In this document: positions 33,805 through 44,924 of the stretch, piece after piece
How positions within the stretch are numbered: the first letter of the stretch is position 1
Layout: the number at the start of each line of letters is the position of its first letter
Origin: Flaccisagitta enflata
Lineage: Eukaryota; Chaetognatha; Sagittoidea; Aphragmophora
Length of the DNA stretch: 64,000 nt
Direction of reading: 5' to 3'
Assembly: GCA_965153355.1 (NCBI GenBank)
Contig: OZ231126.1
Coordinates: forward strand, 16,864,001-16,928,000
Program-made: the position numbers and the translations under genes
The notes under the pieces: model-generated
Seen by the model: the letters and a program-made list of their open reading frames with translations, nothing else
Told to the model about the DNA's origin: nothing
Databases searched by the model: none

Positions 33805-34160
33805 TTTCAAAACCCTTATTTGTATATTGCTGTTATTGATACAAAGAACAATTGGGATAATGGGGTTAATAGAGATGAAATACTTTGCAACTTTGATGCT
33901 TATTCCAGTTGCAAATTGCAAAAATCATTTATTTCCATTACAGAAGAAAAAATAATGACATTTTGGCTTATCTTTTATTTCCTAAAAATGAAAAAAAACC
34001 GACAAAAGAATTTTGAATTTGGAAAAAAATGTTAAGGCTCATAGAAATTATAATTTCTATACCCCCTTAAGAAGATTTTCAGATTTAAAGAACTTTTGCA
34101 TATTGACACACCCGAATGTATCATCCGTGTTAGATTGTTAAATGCTGTTACTTTAATCTC
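33805..34160. other. Unassigned spacer
   Basis: A-rich; no gene recognised. Confidence 0.5.
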
Positions 34161-34164
34161 AACG

Positions 34165-34325
34165 TAGAGCGTGGAAAGAATCAGGGCGTGGCGGCGTGGC
34201 GGTGGCTGCGGTGCGCGGCGGCGTCACGCAGCGGCCAAGTGGCGGCGGCGCGACATGAGGAGAATCAAAAATGAACGGCGACCGATTCCTGAGCTCTACA
34301 GCAGCTGCGATTTCCAGCTCCCTCA
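34165..34325. other. GC-rich island of unknown nature
   Basis: A sharp rise in GC and CpG, with repeated GGCGGCG and GTGGCGGCG, then GAACGGCGACCGATTCC. It is open in the plus frame (residues such as RRIKNERRPIPELYSSCDF), but no domain is recognisable. It could be a short exon or a promoter-proximal island. Confidence 0.35.
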
Positions 34326-34453
34326 TAATTTTTTACCCCCTTTCTTTTTTCCGATCTCTGTCTGTTGTTCGATTTTAACAAAATTTGTTTGTTTTAACTC
34401 AAGAGAATGTCTCCCAGCCTGTATGTCTCTTTTAGCCTCTGTCTGTCTAAGTC

Positions 34454-34640
<187 letters not shown>

Positions 34641-35284
34641 CGGCTTCTCAAACTTCATTATCTGAGATAGGAATTTGCTTCATAACTACTCATAAGTGAC
34701 GGTAATTACAAACGTGAGGCAATAACGTTTCTTTCTCTATGCCACAGTGTAAGACGTTTTGATTTACCAAGCTGACTAGAAGGAGAAGGTGATTTTGTAA
34801 TCGGTGGGAAGAGGTGCACCAAAGCTGAAACTGGAATTTGATTCCATCATCCTCAAAAATTTCGTCTCACCTCTATTGTTAATTTGTGACCAAACAACTA
34901 AAAAAAAACACAATAAAATTAGGTACCATTGGAAAGATCAAGGAAAAATGATAATAGATAATTTTTTTGATAAACTGAGACAATATTTTTGAGCACGATG
35001 GTAGTAATAGCTGTGATCATCCTTTCTCTTGTGACACGCTTCTTTTGAGCACGCGATTTCCTTGCCACTTTAGTTAACATACTAAATGATGAGTTTATAT
35101 TCATAATATTCCTTCCTTGTGCTGATTTGGTACAGCAACTGCATCAATTCGCTTTTTCAACCATCATTTGTGGGAAAAATATCTTTAATCAACAATATAC
35201 GTAGAGAAAAGAAATGGATTAGGAAATCATCTTACTGAAAACTGAGTGATAAAATTCTTAAGAGAATTCCACGGAAAACTCTTA
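34641..35284. other. Unassigned spacer
   Basis: AT-rich; no gene recognised. Confidence 0.5.
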
Positions 35285-35415
35285 ATCTGCTTCCAAACGA
35301 ACTTTTTTGCATTTCCAAGAACATGGCTTCCTTCCTACGTGTCTTTGGAAGAGGGCTATGTTTCTAGTTTTTTGAATTTGTCATTTTCTATGCAAATTAA
35401 GAGTTTTCCGTGGGG
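35268..35415. repeat. Foldback related to R2
   Basis: CCACGGAAAACTCTTAATC pairs with AATTAAGAGTTTTCCGTGG-like sequence, and AACATGGCTTCC lies opposite GGGCTATGTT. The style matches the AACATAGTTCTC foldbacks at 21840 and 38230. Confidence 0.75.
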
Positions 35416-35715
35416 CCTTATATAGTGCTAAAAGAGATTTTTCTTTCGAAAATCTATGATTTTTCGTTGCATATTGGTACATTTCATACTGTTCAAGTCA
35501 TCCCTATGAAATTTCCATGCAAATTCTTAGCGAGTGTGCACTTGTACATATGTTAGACACATCAATGAAAGTGTCTAAGCGATTTTTTTTTTGAGTGAAA
35601 AACTGGCTGCGGCAGTGAAAATCGCGAATTTCCGGAGACTGTGTCTTATGGCGTCAAATCTTCTAGGGAAAAATGTAGTTCTTCATCTCACTTTTGCATC
35701 AATAATGGACTAATT

Positions 35716-37420
35716 TTTAGTCGCGTGCACGCGACTCTATAACCCGCTCTGTCGGTCCTTCGGTCCGTCGGTCGGTCCGTCAGTCTGTCTGTAACACTTA
35801 GCTTTTTTTCGTCGTTTTATGTCATTTTAGGGTATTTTACGCCATTTTAAGTCATGTTATGTCATTTTAAGTCATTTTAAGTCATTTTCAGTCATTTTCA
35901 GTTAATTTTAGTCACTTAAGTCATTTTGTCATTTTTTGTCATTTTTGTCATTTTATGTTATTATGAGTCATTTTAAGACATTCTTAGTCATTCTAAGTTA
36001 TTTTAAGTCATTCTAAGTTATTATAAGTCATTACAAGTCATTCTAAGTCATTCTCAGTCACTCTAAGTTATTTTTGGCTTTTGTAGTTTTTAGTAACACT
36101 TTGCTTTTTTGCGTTGTTTTTGATCAATTTGAGTCGTCTGGAGTTATTTTGAGTCATTATTTTGTTGTTTTTGGTGATTTTTGGTTGCTTTTGGTCATTT
36201 CTGGTCGCTTTTAGTCATTTTTGGTCATTTTTGATCATTTACGTCACTTTGTTAATTTAAGTCATTTGTGTCTTTTTTGGGCATTTAAGTCATTTTGGAA
36301 GATTTCAGGTCATTTTTAGTCATCTAACATGGTTTTTTTGTATGTTTTGGTCTTTTATGTTATCTTGGTTTTTGGTATTTTGGTTTTTGGTTTTTTGGTT
36401 TTTTGGTTTTTTGGTTTTTTGGTTTTTTTGGTTTTTTGGTTTTTTGGTTTTTTGGTTTTTTGTTTTATTTTTTGGTCATCTAGGTTTTTTGGAATGTTTT
36501 GGTCATTTTTGTTTTTTGGTATGTTTTGGTCATTTTTGTTTTTTGGTATGTTTTGGTCATATGTGGCATTACAAGTCTGCTGGTTTAAGTCTGCTGGTTT
36601 AGGTCTGCTGGTTTAGGTCTGCTGGTTTAAGTCTGCTGGTTTAAGTCTGCTGGTTTAAGTCCACTGGTTCAAGTCTGCTGGTTTAAGTCTGCTGGTTTAA
36701 GTTGGCTGGTTTAGGTCGGCTGGTTTAGGTCGGCTGGTTTGAGATGGCTGATTTAGGTCTGTTGGTTTAGGTCTGCAGGTTAAGTCTGCTGGTTTAAGTC
36801 TGCTGGTTTAAATCTGCTGATTTAAGTCTGCTGGTTTAATTCTGCTGGTTTAAGTCAGCTGGTTTAAGTCTGCTGGTTTAAGTCTGCTGGTTTAAGTCTG
36901 CTGGTTTAAGTCTGCTGGTTCAAGTCTGCTGGTTTAAGTCTGCTGGTTTAGGTCTGCTGGTTTAAGTCTGCTGGTTTAAGTCTGCTGGTTTAGGTCAGCT
37001 GGTTTAAGTCTGCTGGTTTAAGTCTGCTGGTTTAAGTCTGGTTTATGTATGGTTTAGTCTGGTTTAAGTATGGTTTGAGTCTGGTTTGAGTCTGATTTGA
37101 GTCTGGCTTGAGTCTGGTTTAAGTCTGGTTCAAGTCTGGTTTAAGTATGGTTTAAGTCTGGTTCATGTCTGGTTTAGGTCTGGGTTTGGTCTGGTTTATG
37201 TCTGGTTTAGGTCTGGTTTAGGTCTGATTTTGGTCTGGTTTTCATCTGGTTTCGGTCTGGTTTAGGTCTGGTTTAATTCTGGTTTGAGTCTGGTTTGAGT
37301 CTGGTTTGGATCTGGTTTGGGTCTGGTTTAAGTCTGATTTTCGATAAAAGGATACAATAAGGAGTCAGTTCAGTTCAGTTATTTTTGTCCTGCACGCGAC
37401 TTATAGGTGTTGGCCTTGTT
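35716..37420 (+). mobile_element. Giant 1.7-kb hairpin-family element with internal tandem expansions
   Basis: Left hairpin GTCGCGTGCACGCGAC (35720-35735), CTCTATAACC and GGTCCGTCGGTCGGTCC. Right arm GCACGCGAC (37392-37400), TTATAGGTGTTGGCCTTGTT. Between them lie four consecutive expanded arrays: GTCATTTTAA (35815-36310), GGTTTTTT (36360-36470), CTGCTGGTTTAAGT (36575-37037) and CTGGTTTAAGT (37038-37340). The R2 empty site at 21605 confirms that the whole 1.7 kb behaves as one insertion. Confidence 0.88.
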
Positions 37421-37502
37421 TATCCATAAGTCGCTTTTTATAAGTAATTCTCATGGAAAAAGTCAGGAAAATAAAGATTTTCAGCAAAATTATGCTTACA
37501 TT

Positions 37503-38165
37503 TTTAGATGCGTCCTCGCATCTCTATAATAGGCTCTGTCCGTTGGTCCGTTGGTCCGTTGGTCAAGTAACGCATTCATAAACAAGGCCAACACCTATAA
37601 ATTGCGTGCAAGACTTACAGATTGACTTAGAATAACTTAAAATGACTTAGAATGACTTAAAGAAATAAAATTTATAAAAAAAGTAAAAGTGTGACCAACA
37701 GACCAACCGACCGACAGACGGACGGACAAAGCGAGGTGTAGAGTGGCGTGCACACAACTAAAGATTGAATTCATGCATTTTTAGTCATGTGCACGCGACT
37801 CTACACCCTGCTTTGTCGGTCTGTTCATCAGTTGGTCGGTCACACTTTACTTTTTTTATCAATTTTATTTTTTTAGGGCATTTTAGGTCATGTAAGAGTA
37901 TAATAAGTCATTCCAAGTCATTCGAAGTCATTCGAAGTCATTCTAAATATAAGTCTCGCACGCGACTTACAGGTGTTGGCCTTATTTCAATAGAAAAGTG
38001 GTCCTGACCCAGTAAAAGAAGCATACATCTACTAAATCATTCAATAAATCATTTATTCATTCATAAATGACATTCATTAATAAACAAACATTTATTCATA
38101 CAAAATATTCATTCATAAAAACATTCATTCAAAGAGGATGCATCGTTGGCCTACTTGGCCTTGTT
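37503..38165 (+). mobile_element. Hairpin-family element, GATGCG class, with two nested copies
   Basis: Left hairpin GATGCGTCCTCGCATC (37507-37522) and CTCTATAATAGG; right arm GAGGATGCATC (38134-38144), then GTTGGCCTACTTGGCCTTGTT-like end. Nested within are a reverse GTCGCG-class copy (about 37589-37765) and a forward copy (about 37778-37990) with AAGTCATTC units. Confidence 0.88.
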
Positions 38166-38441
38166 TTCTACTTTCTGAGGTTGAAATTATAGGAAAGCCA
38201 CACACAGGAAAACTTTGTATTTTCATGAACATAGTTTTCTCTAAAAATGACTTGGGAAGCGAACTATGTTCTTTGTTTTTTTTATTTTTTAAATTTTCTA
38301 TGCAAACTTATAATTTTGACCAGCCCCCACTAGTGAATAAAAAAGATATCTATAGAAATTTACAGTAAATCTCCTTTGGTAACATGAGCGTAATCAGTTT
38401 CTTGCTAAATGAATGCAAATTCATTTTTAGAATCTCATTTA

Positions 38442-38618
38442 CAGTTGAACCCCGCTCTAACGGATCCACCACCAAAGGAATTCCGCCTATAACAGATGCA
38501 AATTTATAATTCCTTCAGCTTAATTTCTTTTACTTCCTTTGTTGGCAATAACAGAAGTCCGCCTATAACAGAAAAAAAATGATGGTTCATTAAAATCTGT
38601 TAGAGCGGGATTCAACTG
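38442..38618. mobile_element. Pogo/Tigger-like MITE
   Basis: 177 bp flanked by TA. CAGTTGAACCCCGCTCTAAC faces TGTTAGAGCGGGATTCAACTG; internal CCGCCTATAACAG appears twice. This terminal style is characteristic of Tigger/pogo MITEs in many animals. Confidence 0.85.
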
Positions 38619-38840
38619 TATGATAGGTGTATAATATATCATGTATATCATGTCAATCAATTTTATTAACTAGTTTCACTATTTTTACTCATACATGTCT
38701 CCTATTTTGACCAAATTTAATACCCTAAATGTTGCCTTCGTGAGCCCGCTGTCTTAAAAGTTAATCACAAAGCAAATGGGAGAACATTAAAATATACGAT
38801 CGTCAATGGAAGAAAAAAAATTGAAGAAAATCGCAATCAA
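38619..38840. other. Unassigned spacer
   Basis: No gene recognised. Confidence 0.5.
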
Positions 38841-39542
38841 GGCCGGATACACGCAGTCTATGGACAAAACGAGGAGAGTAGATTTTGCTGACCACCGGTA
38901 TGATGCTTATGCGTAGTTTATTTCAAAATGTAGGCTTGTAATTACCTTGTAGAAAATTACTGAGGACTGAAAGAAACTAATGGAAGAACAATTACTACAG
39001 GGAGGCCATGTAAAATCATAAAAAGAACTTCTTTTTAATTGAAAGCAAAAGTTGGCATGCAGTCACCCCTGGGCACAGGGTCTTTGAAGCTGGTATAACT
39101 TTTTAAAAATGTTCAAACCTGGCGAATGTGATTTTTCCATTATACATGTAATTCTGAACAAATCCTGACCAAAAACGAAAAAATCGGTTGGGAAATTTTC
39201 AAAATATTCACTTTTTATACCTCCCTAAGGTACAGGTTATTGAATTTTCCCATTTTATTGACTATCAACCTTGTTTTTACTGTAACTTTTGAACGAATAA
39301 AGCTAGAAATGCCAGATTGGTCCCTTTCAAAAGATCTGTTTGAGATATTTCCAACTGTCACCGATTTTTTTGTAAATCCGCCCTAAAATAACTAGATTAT
39401 AACCTATCAAACATGACCAATTTCATGGGAATTTTGAACGTTTTCTTAGGCTATTGAAGTTTCCCTCTTTATGATAGTTCCACATGTTATGCTTAAAACT
39501 TTTGAACAAATAAAGCTGGACATATGTGATTGGTCCCTTTTT

Positions 39543-39795
39543 GGGCTGCGGCCACAAAGGGCCGATGTCCTGTAGGACACAGGGTGGAATTTTGAGACGT
39601 CCGTCCTTCCATCCGTCCTTCCGTCCCCCCCACCCTTGGCCATAGGAGCCTCAAGTCAGCGGTCTCAGGCCTGATTTTGGCCCTCTGAGCCCTCAAATTA
39701 GCCCTCTCACACCTCAATTCAGCCCTCAAGGGCTCAAATTAGCTCTCCAGACCTCATATCTGCCCTCAAGACCTCAAACCCGCCCTTCACTTGAT
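39543..39795. mobile_element. Array carrier in the left arm, truncated
   Basis: GGGCTGCGGCCACAAAGGGC, GATGTCCTGTAGGACACAG and GACGTCCGTCCTTCC, then GCCCTCAAATTAGCCCTC units. It is broken by repeat R1 at about 39800. Confidence 0.8.
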
Positions 39796-39802
39796 CACTA
39801 CA

Positions 39803-40346
39803 TAGACTTAGACTCAAAAATTTTCCTAGGTCAGTCAGTAGCTCAATCTTTTGCATGGACCTGCTCAATGCTTTCAATATTGCACGTAACAAATTTCAAG
39901 GTTCTGGCTCAAATACTTTAGAAGTTATGAACATTTGTTTGAACCATATCAAGCTGAAAAAATTCCAGGAGAATCTTTAAACTTTCTTTTAAAATATGGC
40001 CGACACAAAAATTTTTTAAGTTTTTTTTAAAAAAGTGAAATTTTAAGATTTTGGATCTAGGCGAATCAAGCAATTTCCTATCTATTGCACCCCACTTTTT
40101 TTTCTCAAAAAAATACCCTCATTAGGAGCTTTTTGGGGGCCCCTAGGGGCCCCTAAGAAGTTCATAATTTTGGTCAATGAGATGAACAGAGTTATGTGCA
40201 TACGCCAAGGTATCTTTCAGGACCAAATTCAAGCAGATTAGTTCAAGCTAGAGCCCATGCCTTTACTACCTTCGGACCGGCCGCATATAAAAGAGAAATA
40301 GGAAAATTCACAAGGACTCAGATTTAGGATATGAGGTCAATATCTA
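39803..40346 (+). repeat. Dispersed repeat R1, uninterrupted copy
   Basis: Full-length R1 of about 545 bp. It carries the intact GTTCAAGCTAGAGCCCATGC site that is split at 20648/25116 by the 4.47-kb insertion. Confidence 0.9.
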
Positions 40347-40420
40347 CACGCAGGGCATCTGGTACCGCTGACCATGTGCGATCCTTGGATGACTAGTTAG
40401 AGACCTTTTCTGATTTATAA

Positions 40421-40526
40421 TTGCAGACATGCAACTCTATAAGAAGCTTTGTCCGTCTGTCGGCCCATCCATCTTTCAGTCCATAAAGGGTCAAAAAGTC
40501 AAAAAACAAGCGTTTTAGATGCTTTT
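40421..40526 (+). mobile_element. Hairpin-family left end, TTGCAG variant (truncated)
   Basis: TTGCAGACATGCAA hairpin, CTCTATAAGAAGCTTTGTCC and GTCTGTCGGCCC. The right end is lost at the adjoining carrier. Confidence 0.75.
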
Positions 40527-40974
40527 TGGGCAGCGGCCCCAAAGGGCCGATGTCCTGTAGAATACAGGGGGGAATTTCCAGACATCCGTTCTTCCGTCCG
40601 TCCGTTTGTCCCCCCCCGTTGGCCATCAGGGCCTCAAATTTGCCCTCCCAGCCCTAAATTCAGCCCTTCAGGCCTCGAATCAGCCTTCCAGGCCTCAGAT
40701 CAGCCCCCCCCCCGCCTCAAATCTGACCTCCAGACCTCGGATCTGCCCTCCAGACCTTTATTTTGCCCTCCAAGCATCAAATCAGCCCTCTGTGGCTCAA
40801 ATTTACCCTCCAAACCTCTAATCTGCTCTCCAAGCGTTTATGATGCCCTCCAGCCTTCAAATATGCCTTCTTTGGCCTGAATCAGTCATCTAAGGCCTGA
40901 AATATGCCCCCTCAGGACGTCTGGAAATTCCCTCCTGTGTTCTACAGGACATCGGCCCTTTCGGGCCACTGCCC
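40527..40974. mobile_element. Array carrier in the left arm, second
   Basis: GGGCAGCGGCCCCAAAGGGC, GATGTCCTGTAGAATACAG, GGAATTTCCAGAC at the left; inverted GTCTGGAAATTCC, CTGTAGAACAC-type and GGCCACTGCCC at the right. Units resemble GCCCTCCAGACCTCAAATC. Confidence 0.85.
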
Positions 40975-41239
40975 TGCTCTTGCTCCACATCTCCACTGGA
41001 TCACTCCCAGCAGGGCATCTGGCACCGCTGACCATGTGCGATCCTAGGATGACTAGTTGGGTGTGTTAGTGTATGTGAGGAGGGGGGGGGGTTGGGTCAT
41101 GGGCAGGGGCATCCGACCCCTGATGTTGTGACCCGCATCACCTGTTCTCAATTTTTAGTGAATCTGTTAAAGAACGACCTGTCAAACATGAGCAATATCC
41201 CACCACCACCATCACCTTTTTACACAGTCAAGCCTTTCC

Positions 41240-41796
41240 AACAATAGGTCATTTTTGTACCATTGCTATCCCTAAAGAAGCATCAAAAATTTGATGGTGA
41301 CTGATGGACATTTACTATGCAAAAATTTCATTCATAGTTGATTTGTTAAAAATGAATAAATATCTCATCTTGATACAGTAATATACAATACGTTAAAAAA
41401 AAAATATTTCTAAGTATGATGTTAAATTTTTTTTCTCCCTGTCAAGTAAAGATATAACCCAGGTTACATGCCAAATTTCAGAACTTTAAGTCATTTCTAG
41501 CCGGAGATATTGATTTTTTTAAGAAAGTGTCCTATCGAGTTAACACTTTGTCACACTATGTCACACTGTCTCACACAAAAATTTATATAATTGAACACAG
41601 TTCAAGACTTCAAGTGATTTTTTCATTATGACTTGAAAGAGTATCAAATTCTGAGCCTGCAACCAAAATTTCAAGCTGATAGATGCAACTATCATTGAAT
41701 TATGTTATTTTTTTCAATGTTAACTCAATCAGGCGCTTGATTTTGGCCGGCCCGGTTTATAGGAGAAATTGCCTCTATTTGTCCATCTGTTCTTTG
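41240..41796. other. Unassigned core of the foldback
   Basis: AT-rich, with no open frame of note. This would be the loop region of the foldback, where a transposase gene would be expected if there were one. Confidence 0.55.
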
Positions 41797-42660
41797 GGCA
41801 GTGGCCGTGTAGGGAACAAAATTCTGTAAAACACTGGGGGACTTTTGACCACTTGTCAGTTTTTGAGACAATGTCCTCTAGGACACGAGGGAATTTTCAG
41901 ATGTCTGTCCATCCATCCTTCCGTTCTTTGTCCCCCCCCTCCGCCGGTTGGCTTCAAATCAGCATTCTCAGGCCTGATTTAGGCCCTCAAATCAGCCCTC
42001 AAATCAGCTCTGTAGGCCTCAAATTAGATCTCCAGGCCTCAAATCAGCCCTCCAGGCCTCAAATCAGCCCTCCAGGCCTCAAATCAGTCCTTCAGGCCTC
42101 AAATCAGCCCTCCAGGCCTAAAATCAGCTCTCCAGGCCTCAGATCAGTCCTCCAGGCCTCAAATCAGCACTCCAGGCGGCCTCAAATCTACCCTCGAGGT
42201 CTTGAGCCTGCCCCCAAACCTCAAATATGCTCTTCAGTTCAGGCTTAAGCACAAGAATTGGGGTGTGGTTGGCCTAATTTGGGGTCTGATTGGCCTAAGT
42301 AGGGGCCTGTGTAGCTTGAATTAAAGTCTGTGAGGCCAGATTTATAATCTAGGACGCCTGAGTATCGTTTGGAATGCTGGATTTAGGGTCTCAGAGGCCT
42401 GATTTGAGTTTTGAGTAGCCTGATTAAAGGTCTGGGAGGCCTGATTTTGGCTCTAAGAGGCTTGATATGGGGTCTGGGGGCCGGTTTGCAGGCCCGGGGG
42501 GATGGAAGATGGATAATGGAATAGAAACCAGAGAAAATCACCTTGTCTGGAATCATAGGACATCTACCACTCTGGGGCTGCTGCATAAAAACAAACGGAC
42601 AGACAGAAATATAGACAATAGTCCCCCTGTGTTTCTAAGACTTCTTACCCTTCAGGGCCG
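41797..42660. mobile_element. Composite array carrier(s) in the foldback core
   Basis: A 20-bp array CCTCAAATCAGCCCTCCAGG (41945-42190) is followed by a different 21-bp array GGCCTGATTTGGGGTCTGAG-like (42243-42500). Ends are GGGCAGTGGCCGTGTAGGGA and CCCTTCAGGGCCGCTACC. An internal second pair of ends (GGCAGCAGCCCC-type, near 42570) suggests two merged carriers. Confidence 0.7.
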
Positions 42661-42904
42661 CTACCTTCTTAACAGATGTCTGGATCCATGGATGCATCGG
42701 AAGTTTGGATCAAACTGTGAAAAAAGGTGGTGGTTGTGGTGGTGGGATATTGCTCATATTTGCTCATTTCACAGAAAACAGATTCACTAAAAATTGATGA
42801 CAAAATCTTGGAAACGTTCTCTAACAAGTCATCCAAGGATTGCACATGGTCAGCGGTACCTGCTGCCCTGCTTGGAGTGATCAACTGAAGAGGTGGAGTG
42901 AGAA

Positions 42905-43390
42905 CAGGGTAGCGGCCCCAAAGGGCCGATGTCCTGTAGGACACAGGGGTGAATTTCCTTACGTCCTGAAAAGGCATATTTCAGGCCTTAAAGGCAATTT
43001 TCTATGATATTCAATGGGAGCTATGTATTTTCTACAATTTATTATCAATTTCTCATGTTATTCAATGGGAATTTCATTTTTTTGTCAATTTTCCATGTTA
43101 TCCAATTGCTATTTTGCATTTTTTTTTCAATTTTCCATGTTATTCAATGGAAAACGTGCATTTTTCTATTGTTTGTAGATTTTCCATGTTATTAAATGGG
43201 AAGTTTGCAAGTTGTCATTTTCCCATGTTGTTCAATGGGAAGTTTGCATTTTGTCATTCATCCATGTTATTCAATGGAAATTTGAGAATTGAGAAGGTTC
43301 AGAGGGGACGTACCGACGTACGGACGGACGGATGTAAGGAAATTCACCCCTGTGTCCTACAGGACATCGGCCCTTTGGGGCCGCTGCCCA
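42905..43390. mobile_element. Array carrier with AT-rich 23-bp units
   Basis: TIRs of about 56 bp: GGGTAGCGGCCCCAAAGGGC, CGATGTCCTGTAGGACACAG and GGGTGAATTTCCTTACGTC are inverted at the right end almost base for base. The interior array is TTTTCCATGTTATTCAATGG plus GAA, unrelated to the GC-rich units of other carriers. Confidence 0.9.
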
Positions 43391-44204
43391 AAAAGGGACC
43401 AAATAGATATGTCCAGCTTTATTTGTTCAAAAGTTTTAAGCATAACATGTGGAACTATCAAAAATTGGGAAACTTCAGTAGCCTAAAAAAACGTTCAAAA
43501 TTTCCATGAAATTGGTCATGTTTGATAGATTATAATTTAGTTATTTTTGGGCGGATTTACAAAAAATCGGTGACAGTTGGAAAGATCTCGAAAAGATCTA
43601 TTAAATGGGACCAATCTGGCATCTCTAGCTTTATTTGTTCAAAAGTTACAGTAAAAACAAGGTTGATAGTAAAAAAATGGGAAAATTCAATGACCTGTAC
43701 CTTAGGGAGGTATGAAATGTGAATATTTTGAAAATTTCCCAACCGATTTTTTCATTTTTGGCCAGGATTTCTTCAGAATTACATATATAATGGGAAAAAC
43801 ATAGTCTCCAGGCTTAAACATTTTTAAAAAGTTATACCAGCTTCAAAGACCCTGTGTGGGACTTGGGACCTCCATCTGGGCTAAGATTGACTCCCTCTGG
43901 CCCACCCTGCGACATGATGGCAATATTTGCTTTCAAGCATGAAGAAACTTCTTTCATGATTTTACATGGCCTCCCTATAGTAATCGTTCTTGCATTAGTT
44001 TCTTTCAGTCCTCAGTAATTTTCTATGAGGTAACTACAAGCCTACATTTTAAAACAAACTATGCCTAGGCATGATAACGGTGATCAGCAAAATATACTCT
44101 CCTCGTTTTGTCCATAGACTGCACGGTTACCCAAATCGCGTAGGGGTGGGCAGGGGCAATGATGAAATAGGCTAATTAACTATTTGGGTAGGGGCTGTAA
44201 TGCA

Positions 44205-44365
44205 ACAAGGCCGGATACACGTCCATCAGTTGCGGACGGGTGGGCAGGGGCGGAAATGCGCGTTTTCCCACTTTTCAACTCGAGCGTGACGGACCGACGG
44301 ACCGACCAACCAACCAACCGACGGACGGATAAAGCCTCTTATAGAGTTGCGTGTCCGCAACTAAA
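44205..44365 (-). mobile_element. Hairpin-family element, GTTGCG class (nested)
   Basis: AACAAGGCCGGATACACG, GTTGCGGAC (44229-44237), GGGTGGGCAGGGGCGG; then GACGGACCGACGGACC and the terminal hairpin GTTGCGTGTCCGCAAC (44346-44361). Confidence 0.9.
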
Positions 44366-44472
44366 AACTGCCCGCAAACGCCAGAAAAAGCTAAGGGTGA
44401 CAAACCGACAGACTGAATGATCGATGGACCGACGGACATAGCGTTTTATAGGGTCGCGGGCATGCGGCTAAA

Positions 44473-44924
44473 AATTGGGAATCGACTGATATCCGCTCTT
44501 ACTCAGGTCTCTCCGTCCGTACATCCGTTCGTCACGTTTAAATTCCGGCCGGCCTACTTGACCAAAGTGTGACTCCTGTTAACAATTAACAATTAACAAT
44601 TAAGCGCAACTAACGGGTAAGCTGTATTCGTATACTTAACAGCCTCTTATTCGACGTGACTTGCCCTCCATTTAATAAAAGGGATCTACAATTCAAAATC
44701 TCTTCTGACGCGTGAGGCGATCTGTTTTAATCTGTTTTGATACTAATTCTGTCGCCTCTCCGTTGTAAAACGCGAAAGCAATTGAAGAATTGTACAATCG
44801 CATTTTCAATGATAATGGGGATTTTATTCATCACAAAAGAGTTATTTTTCACAATACACAACAATAACAACAACGACAACGACACATCAACAAACCATTT
44901 GGCGTTTTTTATACTAATATTAAT
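44473..44924. other. Unassigned spacer
   Basis: Three AACAATT repeats near 44579. No gene recognised. Confidence 0.5.

Larger units (their letters stand above)
35600..38310. repeat. Dispersed foldback repeat R2, interrupted copy
   Basis: R2 pieces at 35600-35713, 37421-37502 and 38166-38310 match 21535-21915 in order. Each gap is exactly one hairpin-family element with nested material. Confidence 0.88.
38854..44121. mobile_element. 5.27-kb foldback element with long arms
   Basis: Starts CAGTCTATGGACAAAACGAG and ends CTCGTTTTGTCCATAGACTG, with CACG on both sides as a likely 4-bp target duplication. Arms 38854-39545 and 43391-44121 pair almost throughout (for example GGAGGCCATGTAAAATCAT and GGTATAACTTTTTAAAAATG). 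The pairing resumes further in: array carriers at each side, then AATTTTTAGTGAATCTGTT with GAGCAATATCCCACCACC at 41155-41220, inverted at 42740-42800. Original arms were therefore at least 1.4 kb. No transposase is visible. Confidence 0.88.
38840..44470 (-). mobile_element. Hairpin-family element split by the 5.27-kb foldback and a nested copy
   Basis: CAAGGCCGGATACACG at 38839-38853 continues after the foldback at 44122 with CACGGTTACCCAAATCGCG and GGTGGGCAGGGGC, and ends with GACCGACGGACATAGCG and GTCGCGGGCATGCGGC. A GTTGCG-class copy (44205-44365) is nested in the right part. Confidence 0.8.

Noticed and set aside
39446-39729. Frames with DGRTDGRTDVSKF-like repeats
   Set aside because: They arise from GACGGACGG runs at carrier ends, which recur in many copies with different frames.
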